Program-made: the position numbers and the translations under genes
Part shown: positions 28,401-36,497 of the stretch, in pieces
How positions within the stretch are numbered: position 1 is the first letter of the stretch
Layout: every line of letters starts with the position of its first letter
Notes under the pieces: model-generated
The model's database searches: none
What the model was told of the DNA's origin: nothing
Seen by the model: only the letters and a program-made list of their open reading frames with translations
Assembly: GCF_016744625.1 (NCBI RefSeq)
Contig: NZ_JADGDZ010000021.1
Span: forward strand, 1 to 45,284
DNA from: Winogradskyella sp.
GTDB taxonomy: Bacteria > Bacteroidota > Bacteroidia > Flavobacteriales > Flavobacteriaceae
Direction of reading: 5' to 3'
DNA length: 45,284 nucleotides

Positions 28401-30351
28401 CCACCATTTTTTCAGAATAAGGGCTATTACCTCCAGGGTTAAGATATGCAGTGCCATATTGCGTCCAACAATCGTAATATTGAGAAGGGAAACCTTCATC
28501 AAAATTATAATTGTATCCTACAGGTTCTGCCTGACATACAGTTGTAAACTGGTATCCGCTAGACCAATCACTTTCATTATCAACACCGCAAATAGCTCTA
28601 ACATAGAATTGATAATCGGTATCTGGATCTAAATTTGAAATTAATGTTGGTTTTGTAACAGTATTAACCGTTGTACCAGTTCCTTGTACAAAGCCTTCTA
28701 TACCATATTCTATATCCCAACTTATTGGCGAACCATAGTCGGTCCAATCCAACAATGCTTCAGAACCGTAAGGCACAGTATTTAAATCTATTGGAGCAAT
28801 GCAATTAGGAGAAGTTTCATACACAAAATCATCAATAGAGACAAAAGCATTACCACCAATTAGTTGAAAAGCCACATGATTAGAATTACCTGTATAATTT
28901 TCGAAATCTATATGAAATTCTCGCCACTGGTAACCGTTTCCATCATTTATGCTAATCTGCCTATATGTTTCAAATGTCAATACATCATTTGGGTCTGAAA
29001 GCGGACCTACATTAATCCGATTAATTTCAGCAGAATACATCCAAAATGATATGCGCTTAGACTCATCAAAATCTGATAATTCTGGCGTAATCAAAAAGGC
29101 TTCATTGGCACCCGAAATTCGCATACCTACACCATTATTCCCTGAATAAGCTGTACTTGTGGTTTTTACATAATTACTACTTGTTGATGTAAGTGGTAAC
29201 TTTCTCCAACACTCATCTATAAAAGGCTGTGTAGTAGCTTCAAATCCTTGAGTATAATTTAAGGCGACAGCAACACAATCATCAGCACTACATATTTCGG
29301 TAAAATAACTTGTTGTTGGTTTAATAAAATTGGCATTCGCATAGTCTACATCATCTACACAAATAGAGCCCAAAGAAGACGCATTGTCTATTCTATAATT
29401 TGTAAATATGCCGTTATTCCCATTTTTGGCATTCACCGAAGTTAATTGATATCCACTTAAATCTAACCACACCAAATTTGGGTTATTAGACACATCTACT
29501 GTATCTACAAACAAATTATCAATTGATAAATAAACTAAATTAATATTATTACTAACATCTATTTGAGATATAGAATTGTCTGTTACATATAAATTAAACA
29601 AATTGATATTGTTTGAAACATCTATACTAGTAAGATTAAGGTTTCTAAGATATAGCAATTGTAAATTGGCCATATTAGAAACATCAATCGTAGTTTGGTT
29701 AGAATGCCATAATGAAATTTGCTCTAGTAAATTATTATTAAAAAAATCAATATTACCCAAACTATAGCAGTAAGTTGCGCTGAATCTCTCTAAACTAATA
29801 TTACTACTTATATCTAAATTAGTAATAGGGTTAAAATTTAATCGTAGTTCTTTTAGCTGACTATTAGATGATAAATCTAACTCAGTAATTGAATTTGCAG
29901 CAACATTTAAAACCTGAAGATTAGAATTAGAACTTGTAACAAGTCCACTTAAACCATTACCATTACATTGAAGTTCTTCTAGATTAATATTTTGAGTTAT
30001 ATCTAATTCGCTCAAGGAGTTTGCAGCACAATTTATTTTTTGTAATGCTGCACTATTTGGTAATTCGATTGCGGTTAAAGAATTGTTATTACAAACTAAC
30101 TCTACAATTGAAATAAAACTCCCTAAACCTGTAAGGTCAGTAATTTCAAGGGCAGCAACATTTAAAATACCATTGTAATTTTGAGCTTCCGTAACTTGTA
30201 CTTCACTATCGCCATTGGTATCAATAGTTGGATTATGGTTTAATAATGCTGTTTTAAAATTAGCATCTGGAATATCCACTATTTGCGCCAAAGATGATTG
30301 GCTTACACATACAGAAAAGCATACTAAGATTAGTAATTTTATATAATTCAT
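22489..30351 (-). CDS. Giant type IX-secreted adhesin: LRR plus seven jelly-roll/FN3 repeats
   Basis: The 2620-residue surface or secreted protein has a signal peptide (residues 1-22), an N-terminal leucine-rich-repeat region (about 24-345, repeated LDISNNxxL-type units), and seven copies of a ~243-281-residue module. Each module has a MAM-like jelly-roll with 'CW', 'VSPELSDL', 'VGTMSDPDDxTTF' and 'DDFxY' marks, followed by a fibronectin type III domain. The FN3 domains begin near residues 516, 759, 1018, 1275, 1556, 1832 and 2104 and end with 'YxFYVRAxC...SDW'. An eighth jelly-roll, a further beta domain and a C-terminal type IX sorting domain (FHPNPVKDFLTL...AMFFVEVHIGNAVKRIKVLKE) finish it. 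It probably binds polysaccharide or other cells. It has a promoter at 30371-30402 and a terminator at 22435-22472. Confidence 0.92.
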   Translation of the reverse strand: MNYIKLLILVCFSVCVSQSSLAQIVDIPDANFKTALLNHNPTIDTNGDSEVQVTEAQNYNGILNVAALEITDLTGLGSFISIVELVCNNNSLTAIELPNSAALQKINCAANSLSELDITQNINLEELQCNGNGLSGLVTSSNSNLQVLNVAANSITELDLSSNSQLKELRLNFNPITNLDISSNISLERFSATYCYSLGNIDFFNNNLLEQISLWHSNQTTIDVSNMANLQLLYLRNLNLTSIDVSNNINLFNLYVTDNSISQIDVSNNINLVYLSIDNLFVDTVDVSNNPNLVWLDLSGYQLTSVNAKNGNNGIFTNYRIDNASSLGSICVDDVDYANANFIKPTTSYFTEICSADDCVAVALNYTQGFEATTQPFIDECWRKLPLTSTSSNYVKTTSTAYSGNNGVGMRISGANEAFLITPELSDFDESKRISFWMYSAEINRINVGPLSDPNDVLTFETYRQISINDGNGYQWREFHIDFENYTGNSNHVAFQLIGGNAFVSIDDFVYETSPNCIAPIDLNTVPYGSEALLDWTDYGSPISWDIEYGIEGFVQGTGTTVNTVTKPTLISNLDPDTDYQFYVRAICGVDNESDWSSGYQFTTVCQAEPVGYNYNFDEGFPSQYYDCWTQYGTAYLNPGGNSPYSEKMVDFRVNNSEGGMVVTPELENLSNDKRIKFWVYNLEGLSGLTVGTVQNSLDEETYTEIQAFDASQLPTNQWVQLIVNFDTFSSNDRFIAIKQVSTDYNARLYMDSFTYQEIPTCLEPSNFEITNLEDTQLDLQWTELASATSWEIEYGESEFATGNGTLMTFNATSGTISNLIADTNYDIYLRSVCSSDDKSDWIPLYNITTACGPITVDYSQNFDVPQMANCWSTIPAIPTGNTNAEEVTASSSYRLFDSGYSARFADYTFENDLYLISPELSDLGSGNNRIKFWLHPRYLDANLIVGTMSNPEDETTFTPHTTILSADMTYRQWKQFVINFDDYTGSDNYVAFRMQLTGDASNIYEFLYLDQFEYSAIPTCQFPTALSNDLIVNGELTLSWEENNGATQWEIEYGEEGFWQSQGTIIQANSNPFNIAGLAINTTYDFYVRAICDSENTSDWSEKTTIDFGCGNSYSLDYTYDFNASTLDDCWSAYEFPSNQSSTSFSMVIDNNFGDDGYSAYLRDTSQYSSSGVLMVSPLFTDLSNDKKIEFYISNYSGGLVVGTMTNPDDYTTFEALATISGDVSANAWEKRIVYLADYNGTDQFIAFKQKKTSSSHGNQVLIDDFTYLQSVICNMPTDLTIGTVYDNSVEILWTESGEENEWEIEYEQVGVFNSDITVPLTTNNFVLENLLEGTEYSIKVRAKCDEDSLYSDWTEEITFFTGCLPVEANYFESFEFENAISPCWTKIVETENTITNIYAVEQFGVNYNGVDRSVYPVTGNQFIRFANNFDNSTDSSDNLILVSRELLDIDNEKRIRIHLISRQGTTSLLYNRSNLHIGTMSDPNDSSTFNLVQTITPDEMNEFKSYERGVVDWKEHTIYFNNYSGNDSYIAIKHGDEFVGSEFFVDDFKFEVIPDCTEPLYPIVLDERYDAVDISWESYENSNSTSWEIEYGFTDFEIGTGTTITVDNSSFFTLQNLLEDTAYDFYIRANCGTSFSDWSVKQTFTTKCQGFEVGYVESFENHPVGFLEHCWTGLMPQVNSSYWDEIEQIGVIDNSLNYTPDALTGDKLIWFLNETNHSLGDNVSEQTILVSPRLIDLDNYKKFSFWMHPVSSAYASPTEIIVGTMSDPDDYTTFTPYYTISGASEFEDEWTKYEIDLSNFYLEDEYIGIRQVAINERQLILFDDFEYTESGCVTPTNLEAAQSGANEITLAWQDNNTEQAPESWEVAYGPVGFSEGGGTIIQADTNPFTIDGLSSFSDYEYRVRAYCNVGDDYSNWSVPYAFTITCEKQAPFYENFDQYDASYQYNVSQSIPNFCWTRNNNQVSGITNTENLVVSPSSSPNVAFINFYGSEQTPVPGVMVSPYLSDFDANKILKIWIRNETTGSTYNKSGVVIGLMSNPMDMDTFVPYTTIEAEEIPRFGKEFLIDFSSYTGNSHHIAILHNQVNDYSLVMFDDIEYKENPTCLEPINVDFVSVSDTNVMISWENYSTSSTFDIEYGAQGFTLGNGTIVQANEDIITVGGLNPETSYEFYVRTNCGGLDVSAWVGPIEAVTSCDIVSLPWVENFNTMSNYGSNILPECWQGDDVWVSSNTNLSAYQVGDGDTHYLYATYDDFDIEAYLISPMFSLEAGTTYTLSFKIRKEAGDYSSQSVKIWTGRGNTTDALDNYINYFGGFDFGFYNYHPVETTFTPVISGDYSFLFDFSFSAPVHTISIDSFSLNGDNDTPIVVTTDTTTGFDFNGTLPQNIILEETENTQCSVFSDEGENVLRMSGGSNAATWFETGNNDLNWIENENNISKVNFEVDATNVSQLFMNFDLKQTFVNIETESLFRVVVNGDILQTFIADNTNVYENIEIDLSPYTGDAIRVSLQHLGRFGGNDSSLRDRAFLDNLSFNQESSLGLDENSFSEFQFHPNPVKDFLTLRNSSAIESVSVLDVMGRTLKTFKPNRENVAIDMSDLPSAMFFVEVHIGNAVKRIKVLKE

Positions 30352-30370
30352 ATCGTAAAATTAAAAGTAA

Positions 30371-30402
30371 GAAATATACTAATATTTAAAATGATTGACA
30401 AA
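30371..30402 (-). promoter_or_regulatory. Candidate promoter of the giant adhesin gene
   Basis: On the minus strand TTTG (30399-30402), a 20-base spacer and TATATTTC (30371-30378; seven of eight with TAnnTTTG). It lies 20 bases before the ATG at 30351. Confidence 0.5.
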
Positions 30403-30522
30403 ACCGAAAACACGTAGTTCACAATGAGAATTAGTCGTTTAATCGATAAATATGATATATTCTTCCTACCCATTGAACTATTGCAACCCTCATAATGTTT
30501 TTATCATAAAGTCTTAACATAA

Positions 30523-30559
30523 AAAAAACCTTTCAAAATATAATCTTGAAAGGTTTTTT
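30523..30559 (-). terminator. Terminator of the FG-GAP protein gene
   Basis: AAAAAACCTTTCAA (30523-30536), a 9-base loop, then TTGAAAGGTTTTTT (30546-30559) form a perfect 14-bp stem with T-tract, 20 bases past the stop on the minus strand. Confidence 0.88.
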
Positions 30560-30578
30560 AATTCATCTGCAATATGGT

Positions 30579-33500
30579 TTAGTTTTTTATAAACTTCTTA
30601 GTCGATTTAGATTCTCTAGACTGAATTTCTAAGAAATAAACTCCTTTTGATAAACTTGAAACATTCAAGCTATAATCCATATCGGAAATAGAAATGGACT
30701 TCAGTAAACGACCATTAATATCACTAATAGAAACAGAATCAATGATTTGGCTTGAAGTCAATCTAATTTTGTCCTGTGCTGGATTTGGAAACAGTATAAT
30801 AGTCTGTATATTAAAATCATCTACACTTAATGGCACAACAATTTCTGTACTTGCTATGTTGGTTATAATTGGTGGATTAAAATCGAAATAAATATCTGCT
30901 ATTGCACTAAAAACATCGCCAACTTCCACATTAGTTTTTGGCTTTATTTTAAAGGCTATGAAACCATGAGAATTAGGTTCGTCATTAGTGCTATCTGGTA
31001 AGTTGATATTATCAAAAACAAAACTAACATCGGTTTGGTCTGTAATTTCAACACGACCAGAGTGGCTTAGACTTTCAATTTGCATAGTAGACCAATCTAG
31101 TTTATCATCTAGTACATGATCTACCTTCACATTAATAGCACTTGCTGTACCAGTATTTTGAAAACGAATTAAATAATGTAAATATTTATCTGCATTTTCT
31201 ATTAAGATTTCGTCTCCTTCTAAAACTGTGATATCGTTTGGATCGTATGAACCTACTACAGTCTGCTCAAATGATAATGAATTGTCTTCTTCGGTTATAT
31301 CACCAACTACAGGATTTATTGTCACTGTTGTAATTAATACATCATCAATATTTGTTATTGGTGGTGGAAATACGTTAAAGTCTATATCTATACTATTAGT
31401 ATCAAATGGATTTAAATCCGTGAAATCAAATGTCAACATATTCGCAGTCTGAGAACTTACTACTTCACTTGCAGTTAAAAAATTTAATTTAGAGCCATCA
31501 AATTCAAAAGTGACAGAACCAGTTAATTGTGTTGTACCCACATTTTTATATACTATTCGATACGACGTATCAAAACCAGGTCGAGGCTCAAAAAGTATTG
31601 AGTAAGCACTAATGTTTAAATCATTAATCGCTGCTATAGGTTCGATACAGAAATTTATATTATCAGAGTTTCCAAAACCAGCGAAGTCTGATTGAAATGT
31701 TGCTGGTGCAGCTTGATAATAGTTAGGTAATTGTGCTGTAATCTGTGTATTTACAATCCCTTCTTCTAAAGAATAAATTCTAAAAACACCGTCTTCTTGT
31801 GTAAAAGCCGCTTGAGAAGACGTCCCATTCGTAGCCACTACCATTACTCCACTTAATAAATCATCTTCTTCAGTACAACCATCACCTAATAAATCAAAAC
31901 GTGCAGTGCCACGAATTTGGTTGCTTAAAGCTGCTCCGTTATTATTAAACCAAAGAATTTTATTACCAAAATTTGAAACTGATATTAAATCTAAGTTATT
32001 ATCGTTGTTTATATCTGTAACAAAAAGATCAAATGGGCTATTTAAACTTGTGGAAATAACTTGTTGTGTGTTTTCAAAATCACCAAGTCCATCTGTATTT
32101 TCATACCATGCAATTACTCCGCCATTACCTTGTGCAGCAGATACGACATCCAAATCACCGTCATTATCCATATCAAATACACTAATATCCTTTGGATTAT
32201 TAATAATAGTTGTGATTAATTGAATATCACTAAAAGTGCCAGCTCCATCTAAATTTTCTGACCAACCGACATAATCCGAGTCAGTTTTATCACCTACATA
32301 CACAATATCGTTGTCACCATCATCATCTATATCTGCAATTTTAGTTGATTGAGCATCAAATAAATAATCATCTATCTGCTGCCTTGCACCAAAAGTACCT
32401 TGACCATCTAAATTTAAAAAATAGATTAATCTATAACTTGAAGCCACGGAAATATCTAAATCACCATCTCCGTCTAAATCACCAAAATCCATAGAATAAT
32501 GTGTATTATTCCCTATAGAATCAATTTGTTGTGCTGTACTAAAAGAGCCAAGTCCATCTGTGTTTTCGAACCAAAAAACCTTTCCGCTTGCCAAACAAAA
32601 GACATCCAAATCACCATCATTATCTATATCTGAAGCGAATGCTTTAGTCACACTATATAAATCATCATCAATGACTTGAGCATCACCGAAAGTGCCTAAG
32701 CCATCAGTGTTCTCATACCACAACACGTCGTAATCTAGTGAAGACGTTGCTATAACATCGTTATCGCCATCACCATCTACATCTACTGCCAATACCGAAC
32801 CTGCTCCATTAATGGATTCAGAAATTATTTTTTGTGTATTATAAAAATTTCCTTGACCATCTTTGTTTTCATACCAGGCAATTTTATCATCCCAATGTGA
32901 AGCAGAAAGTACGTCCTTATCTCCATCTCCATCTATATCTGCAGCATGAATAATCTTGCCTCCAATAACAGTTTTAGTGATTGTATAAGGCGAAAAACTT
33001 CCTAGACCATCCGTATTATTATACCATTTAATATTATCGTCATAATCTGTTGCTGTCACAAAATCTATATCACCATCACTATCAACGTCAGCGATATGAA
33101 TATCGCGCAAATTGCCTATAAAAGAATCAATAAAGTTTTCACCACTAAAGTTTCCTGCACCATCTAAGTTTTCGAACCAAGTGATTTTGTCATCTTCATT
33201 AGATGTGGCTATAATATCCATATCCAAATCACCATCGACATCTGCAATACGAACACGTGCGGCAAAATCTGCAGTAGTTGTTAAAATCTGTTCTGTACCA
33301 AACATACCAAGACCATCGGTGTTTTCATACCAGACTATCTTGTCATCTCCAGATAATGCAGCAGCTACATCCATATCTCCATCTCCATCTAAATCACCTG
33401 CAAAAACAGAAGACACACCATTTTCAGTTATGGCAATTGTTATTCTACTACTAAAGCTACCTGTACCGCTTTCATTTCTATACCAAGACACTCCTTGCGA

Positions 33501-34142
33501 ACCACCTTGAAAATACCAAGCTGAAACAACATCTAAATCACCATCACCATCTACGTCTATTGTATGAAAAGTCGGAATACTAGATGTACTATTTTCTACA
33601 TTTAAAGTTCCTGCAAAGGTTCCTAATCCATCCGTGTTTCTCGACCATTTTATTTTTCCATCTTGTGAAGATGACCAAATGACATCCAAATCTCCATCAC
33701 CATCCATATCACCTGTACTTACAATATTTACTTCATATGCAGAAATGTACTGTTTAAATGCAAAAGTACCATTACCATCTATATTTTCGTACCAAATGAT
33801 ATGATCACCATTTAAAGCTGTCGAAAGCGCATCCATATCACCATCACCATCTAAATCTGCAGCATGAACTCCCCAGGGATTATCTATAGTAGTAGAAATA
33901 ACATGCTGAGTAAAATCACCACCTACAGCATCTAAGTTTTCGAACCAAACCAATTTGTCATCAAAATAAGAGGACGCTAGTACATCCATATCACCATCAC
34001 CATCTAAATCAGTTGAAAAAATACCTTGAGGTGAATTAATATATAATGATTGGTCTATAACAACATTTTCTGTGAACTCAACTTGCGCAATAGCAGATAT
34101 CGTAACACATAATAAAAGTAAAAAAAGTAGTTTTGATTTCAT
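30579..34142 (-). CDS. Type IX-secreted FG-GAP/VCBS repeat protein
   Basis: The 1187-residue protein has a signal peptide (MKSKLLFLLLLCVTISAIAQ). It then carries fourteen FG-GAP/VCBS repeats (about residues 35-740), each with a calcium-loop motif such as DLDGDGDMDV followed by 'WYENxDGxGTF'. Fourteen repeats would make two seven-bladed beta-propellers. A carboxypeptidase-like beta segment (IRGTARFDLLGDGC...) follows. Then come DUF11/DUF7619-type domains (SYDPNDI, YLIRFQNTGTASAINV, IYFDFNPPI) and a C-terminal type IX sorting domain (LFPNPAQDKIRLT...GVYFLEIQSRE). It is expected on the cell surface, perhaps for adhesion or polymer binding. The start is ATG 34142; an upstream TTG at 34163 lies in the promoter box. 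Confidence 0.93.
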   Translation of the reverse strand: MKSKLLFLLLLCVTISAIAQVEFTENVVIDQSLYINSPQGIFSTDLDGDGDMDVLASSYFDDKLVWFENLDAVGGDFTQHVISTTIDNPWGVHAADLDGDGDMDALSTALNGDHIIWYENIDGNGTFAFKQYISAYEVNIVSTGDMDGDGDLDVIWSSSQDGKIKWSRNTDGLGTFAGTLNVENSTSSIPTFHTIDVDGDGDLDVVSAWYFQGGSQGVSWYRNESGTGSFSSRITIAITENGVSSVFAGDLDGDGDMDVAAALSGDDKIVWYENTDGLGMFGTEQILTTTADFAARVRIADVDGDLDMDIIATSNEDDKITWFENLDGAGNFSGENFIDSFIGNLRDIHIADVDSDGDIDFVTATDYDDNIKWYNNTDGLGSFSPYTITKTVIGGKIIHAADIDGDGDKDVLSASHWDDKIAWYENKDGQGNFYNTQKIISESINGAGSVLAVDVDGDGDNDVIATSSLDYDVLWYENTDGLGTFGDAQVIDDDLYSVTKAFASDIDNDGDLDVFCLASGKVFWFENTDGLGSFSTAQQIDSIGNNTHYSMDFGDLDGDGDLDISVASSYRLIYFLNLDGQGTFGARQQIDDYLFDAQSTKIADIDDDGDNDIVYVGDKTDSDYVGWSENLDGAGTFSDIQLITTIINNPKDISVFDMDNDGDLDVVSAAQGNGGVIAWYENTDGLGDFENTQQVISTSLNSPFDLFVTDINNDNNLDLISVSNFGNKILWFNNNGAALSNQIRGTARFDLLGDGCTEEDDLLSGVMVVATNGTSSQAAFTQEDGVFRIYSLEEGIVNTQITAQLPNYYQAAPATFQSDFAGFGNSDNINFCIEPIAAINDLNISAYSILFEPRPGFDTSYRIVYKNVGTTQLTGSVTFEFDGSKLNFLTASEVVSSQTANMLTFDFTDLNPFDTNSIDIDFNVFPPPITNIDDVLITTVTINPVVGDITEEDNSLSFEQTVVGSYDPNDITVLEGDEILIENADKYLHYLIRFQNTGTASAINVKVDHVLDDKLDWSTMQIESLSHSGRVEITDQTDVSFVFDNINLPDSTNDEPNSHGFIAFKIKPKTNVEVGDVFSAIADIYFDFNPPIITNIASTEIVVPLSVDDFNIQTIILFPNPAQDKIRLTSSQIIDSVSISDINGRLLKSISISDMDYSLNVSSLSKGVYFLEIQSRESKSTKKFIKN

Positions 34143-34160
34143 AGCAATCCATAATTTCCT

Positions 34161-34168
34161 CAAAAGTA
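34161..34168 (-). promoter_or_regulatory. Candidate -7 promoter box of the FG-GAP gene
   Basis: On the minus strand TACTTTTG is a perfect TAnnTTTG match, 18 bases upstream of the ATG at 34142 and inside the 42-base gap after the hydrolase gene. Confidence 0.5.
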
Positions 34169-34184
34169 GGAAATTATAGGTAAG

Positions 34185-35144
34185 CTAAATGTTAAATATA
34201 AAGTCTAGTGCACGTTGCTCATTATAATAAATATTCCCTTTTGCAATAAATCCAACATGTCCACCATACTTTGGCATTTCTAGAAACAGATTTGGATTAT
34301 GCTTTGCTTCTTTTACAGGAAAACAATCAGCAGATAAAAACGAATCATTTAACGCATTAATAATTAAGGAAGGTACTTTAATATTTGGTAAAAATTGTAA
34401 GCAACTCGCTTTCTCATAATAGTCTAAAGCATCTCTAAAACCATGTGCCTTGGATGTATATACATTGTCAAAATCTATTAATGTTTTAATTTTATTAAAA
34501 TCTGCAACAGATATATTATTAGGAAACTGATCGAGTTTAGGTATTAGTTTATCTTTTAAATGTCCTAAAAACCTAACAGCATAAGGTTTGTTCTTTAAAC
34601 TTAGTAATTGATCACAAGACCCTTTTAAATCACAAGGGCTAGAAACCGCAATAATTGCTTTTAATTCCTTTGGCAAATCATTGCCTTCACCAACATATTT
34701 TAAAGCCATATTAGCTCCAAGACTAATGCCTTTTATGTAGATTTTATCATATTGATTTTTAGTCAAAACATGCTTAACAACGGCATCTAAATCTTCCGTT
34801 GCACCAGAATGATAACTACGAAATAATAAATTGGGTTCTCCACTACAACCTCTAAAATTAACACCTATGGCATCAATACCATTGTCATTAAATAATTTTG
34901 CAGTTCCTGTAATATATGGACGTTGTGCATGACCTTCTAATCCATGAAGTAGGATAATAACCTTATTTGATTTTTCTTGAGCAAAGCTCCAATCTAAATC
35001 TAAAAAATCGCTGTCAGGTAATGTAATACGCTCCCTTTCTTGTTCTACACCATTGATCTTTCGAGCTAAACCCGAAAAAACAGTTGATACAAAACCTTTT
35101 CTAGCCCAAAATGGCGCTTTGTAGGTAGACTCTTTTATTGGCAT
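34185..35144 (-). CDS. YheT-family alpha/beta hydrolase
   Basis: The 319-residue protein has an alpha/beta-hydrolase fold of the YheT/UPF0017 type: LLHGLEGHAQRPYITG (about 66-81) supplies the oxyanion region, GISLGANMALKY gives the nucleophile Ser141, and GGHVGF gives the catalytic His (about 296). The acid is likely the Asp in NALNDSFL. YheT-like enzymes are esterase-like with poorly known substrates. Its ATG shares a base with the preA stop (TAATG, 35142-35146), so translation is coupled to the pyrimidine genes; that may point to a side role in the same pathway or just to shared transcription. Confidence 0.9.
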   Translation of the reverse strand: MPIKESTYKAPFWARKGFVSTVFSGLARKINGVEQERERITLPDSDFLDLDWSFAQEKSNKVIILLHGLEGHAQRPYITGTAKLFNDNGIDAIGVNFRGCSGEPNLLFRSYHSGATEDLDAVVKHVLTKNQYDKIYIKGISLGANMALKYVGEGNDLPKELKAIIAVSSPCDLKGSCDQLLSLKNKPYAVRFLGHLKDKLIPKLDQFPNNISVADFNKIKTLIDFDNVYTSKAHGFRDALDYYEKASCLQFLPNIKVPSLIINALNDSFLSADCFPVKEAKHNPNLFLEMPKYGGHVGFIAKGNIYYNEQRALDFIFNI

Positions 35145-36478
35145 TATTTTCTATGCTTCAATGCATCTTGAGGTGTTGGTACAAAGTGACCTTTACCTCC
35201 TGCTCTGTCATCATCAAAAGTTGTAGGGATATCATCATTAAGTGTGCGTTCATCCCATGTTAAACTTTCTGTTCCGTCATCTCGTTTTACCATAGTAATA
35301 CAATCTTCAACAGGACATACTAAAGAACATAAATTACAACCCACACAATTCTCTTCAATAATAGTTGGTATTCTATTTGTTAAATCAATTGGTAAAGCAA
35401 TCGCTTGATGCGCTCCATCATCACATGAAATATAACACAAATCACAGCCTATACATTTATCTGCGTTTATTTCGGCTACCACTTTATGCTTCAAGTTTAA
35501 ATGTTTCCATTCTGTGACGTTTGGTAAGGCTTTACCTGCAAAGTCGTATATAGTTTGATAATTTTTTTCTTCCATAAACTGACGCAAACCTGCTTCCATT
35601 TCGCGAACAATCCCAAAACCATAATGCATTACAGCTGTACATACTTGTACAGAAGTTGCTCCAAGTAATATAAACTCTACAACATCACGCCACGTTTCTA
35701 TACCTCCAATACCAGATAAAGGTACTTTTCCAATTTCAGGATGCTGTGCTAAATCTTTAAGCATGTGCATAGCAATAGGCTTTACTGCTGGTCCACAATA
35801 GCCACCATTACTTCCTTTACCATCTACAACTGGATAAGGCGCATAAGTATCTAAATCTATGCCGACAATACTTTTTACCGTATTTATAAGTGAAATTGAA
35901 TCTGTTCCACCTTGAACCGCTGCTAAACCAGGATCTGTAATATGAGAAATATTAGGTGATAATTTTGTAATTACAGGAATATTTGCAGCTTCCTTAACCC
36001 ATTCTACAATGGTTTTAAGTACTTCTGGCTCTTGTCCAACAGCTGAACCCATTCCACGTTCACACATACCATGTGGACAACCAAAATTGAGCTCAATCCC
36101 GTCTGCTCCTGCATTCTGCACATCTTTTATGATTTGCTCCCATTCTGCTCTACTTTCTACCATTAAAGAGGCAATCACTGCATGATCAGGGAAATACTTT
36201 TTAACCTCTTCAATTTCTCGAAGGTTATCAGCCAAAGGTCTATCAGTAATTAATTCAATATTATTGAAACCCATCATTCTGGTATTTCTATAATTTACTG
36301 ATCCATAACGACTAGACACATTAACCACAGGAACACCAAGTGTTTTCCATACAGCGCCTCCCCAACCAGCATCAAAAGCTTTCATTATTTGATATCCTGA
36401 ATTTGTTGGTGGTGCTGATGCTAACCAAAACGGGTTTGGTGCTTTTATGCCTCCGAAATTTATTGATAAATCGATCAT
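35144..36478 (-). CDS. preA: NAD-dependent dihydropyrimidine dehydrogenase subunit PreA
   Basis: The 444-residue subunit has a dihydroorotate-dehydrogenase-like FMN barrel (about 1-310; NFGGIKAPNPFWLASAPPTN, ELNFGCPHGMCERGMGSAV with the active-site Cys, ITKLSPN, GIGGIETWRDVVEF). A C-terminal ferredoxin domain follows with two [4Fe-4S] motifs, CIGCDLCYISCDDGAH and CVGCNLCSLVCPVEDC. With PreT it reduces uracil and thymine to the 5,6-dihydro forms using NADH (the reverse is also possible). Length and layout match E. coli PreA, with about 30 more residues. It follows preT after 86 bases that hold an inverted repeat, and is coupled to the YheT gene downstream. Confidence 0.95.
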   Translation of the reverse strand: MIDLSINFGGIKAPNPFWLASAPPTNSGYQIMKAFDAGWGGAVWKTLGVPVVNVSSRYGSVNYRNTRMMGFNNIELITDRPLADNLREIEEVKKYFPDHAVIASLMVESRAEWEQIIKDVQNAGADGIELNFGCPHGMCERGMGSAVGQEPEVLKTIVEWVKEAANIPVITKLSPNISHITDPGLAAVQGGTDSISLINTVKSIVGIDLDTYAPYPVVDGKGSNGGYCGPAVKPIAMHMLKDLAQHPEIGKVPLSGIGGIETWRDVVEFILLGATSVQVCTAVMHYGFGIVREMEAGLRQFMEEKNYQTIYDFAGKALPNVTEWKHLNLKHKVVAEINADKCIGCDLCYISCDDGAHQAIALPIDLTNRIPTIIEENCVGCNLCSLVCPVEDCITMVKRDDGTESLTWDERTLNDDIPTTFDDDRAGGKGHFVPTPQDALKHRK

Positions 36479-36497
36479 GTTTTTATATTTAAATAGG

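Noticed and set aside
33112-33510. 132-codon open frame antisense to the FG-GAP gene
   Set aside because: It is a shadow of the repeated DGDGD-coding sequence, with serine/proline-rich low-complexity translation and no start context.
22489-34142. Repetitive region that could suggest CRISPR or tandem-repeat DNA
   Set aside because: The periodicity comes from repeated protein modules (jelly-roll/FN3 and FG-GAP) in two long open frames; there are no short identical repeats with unique spacers.
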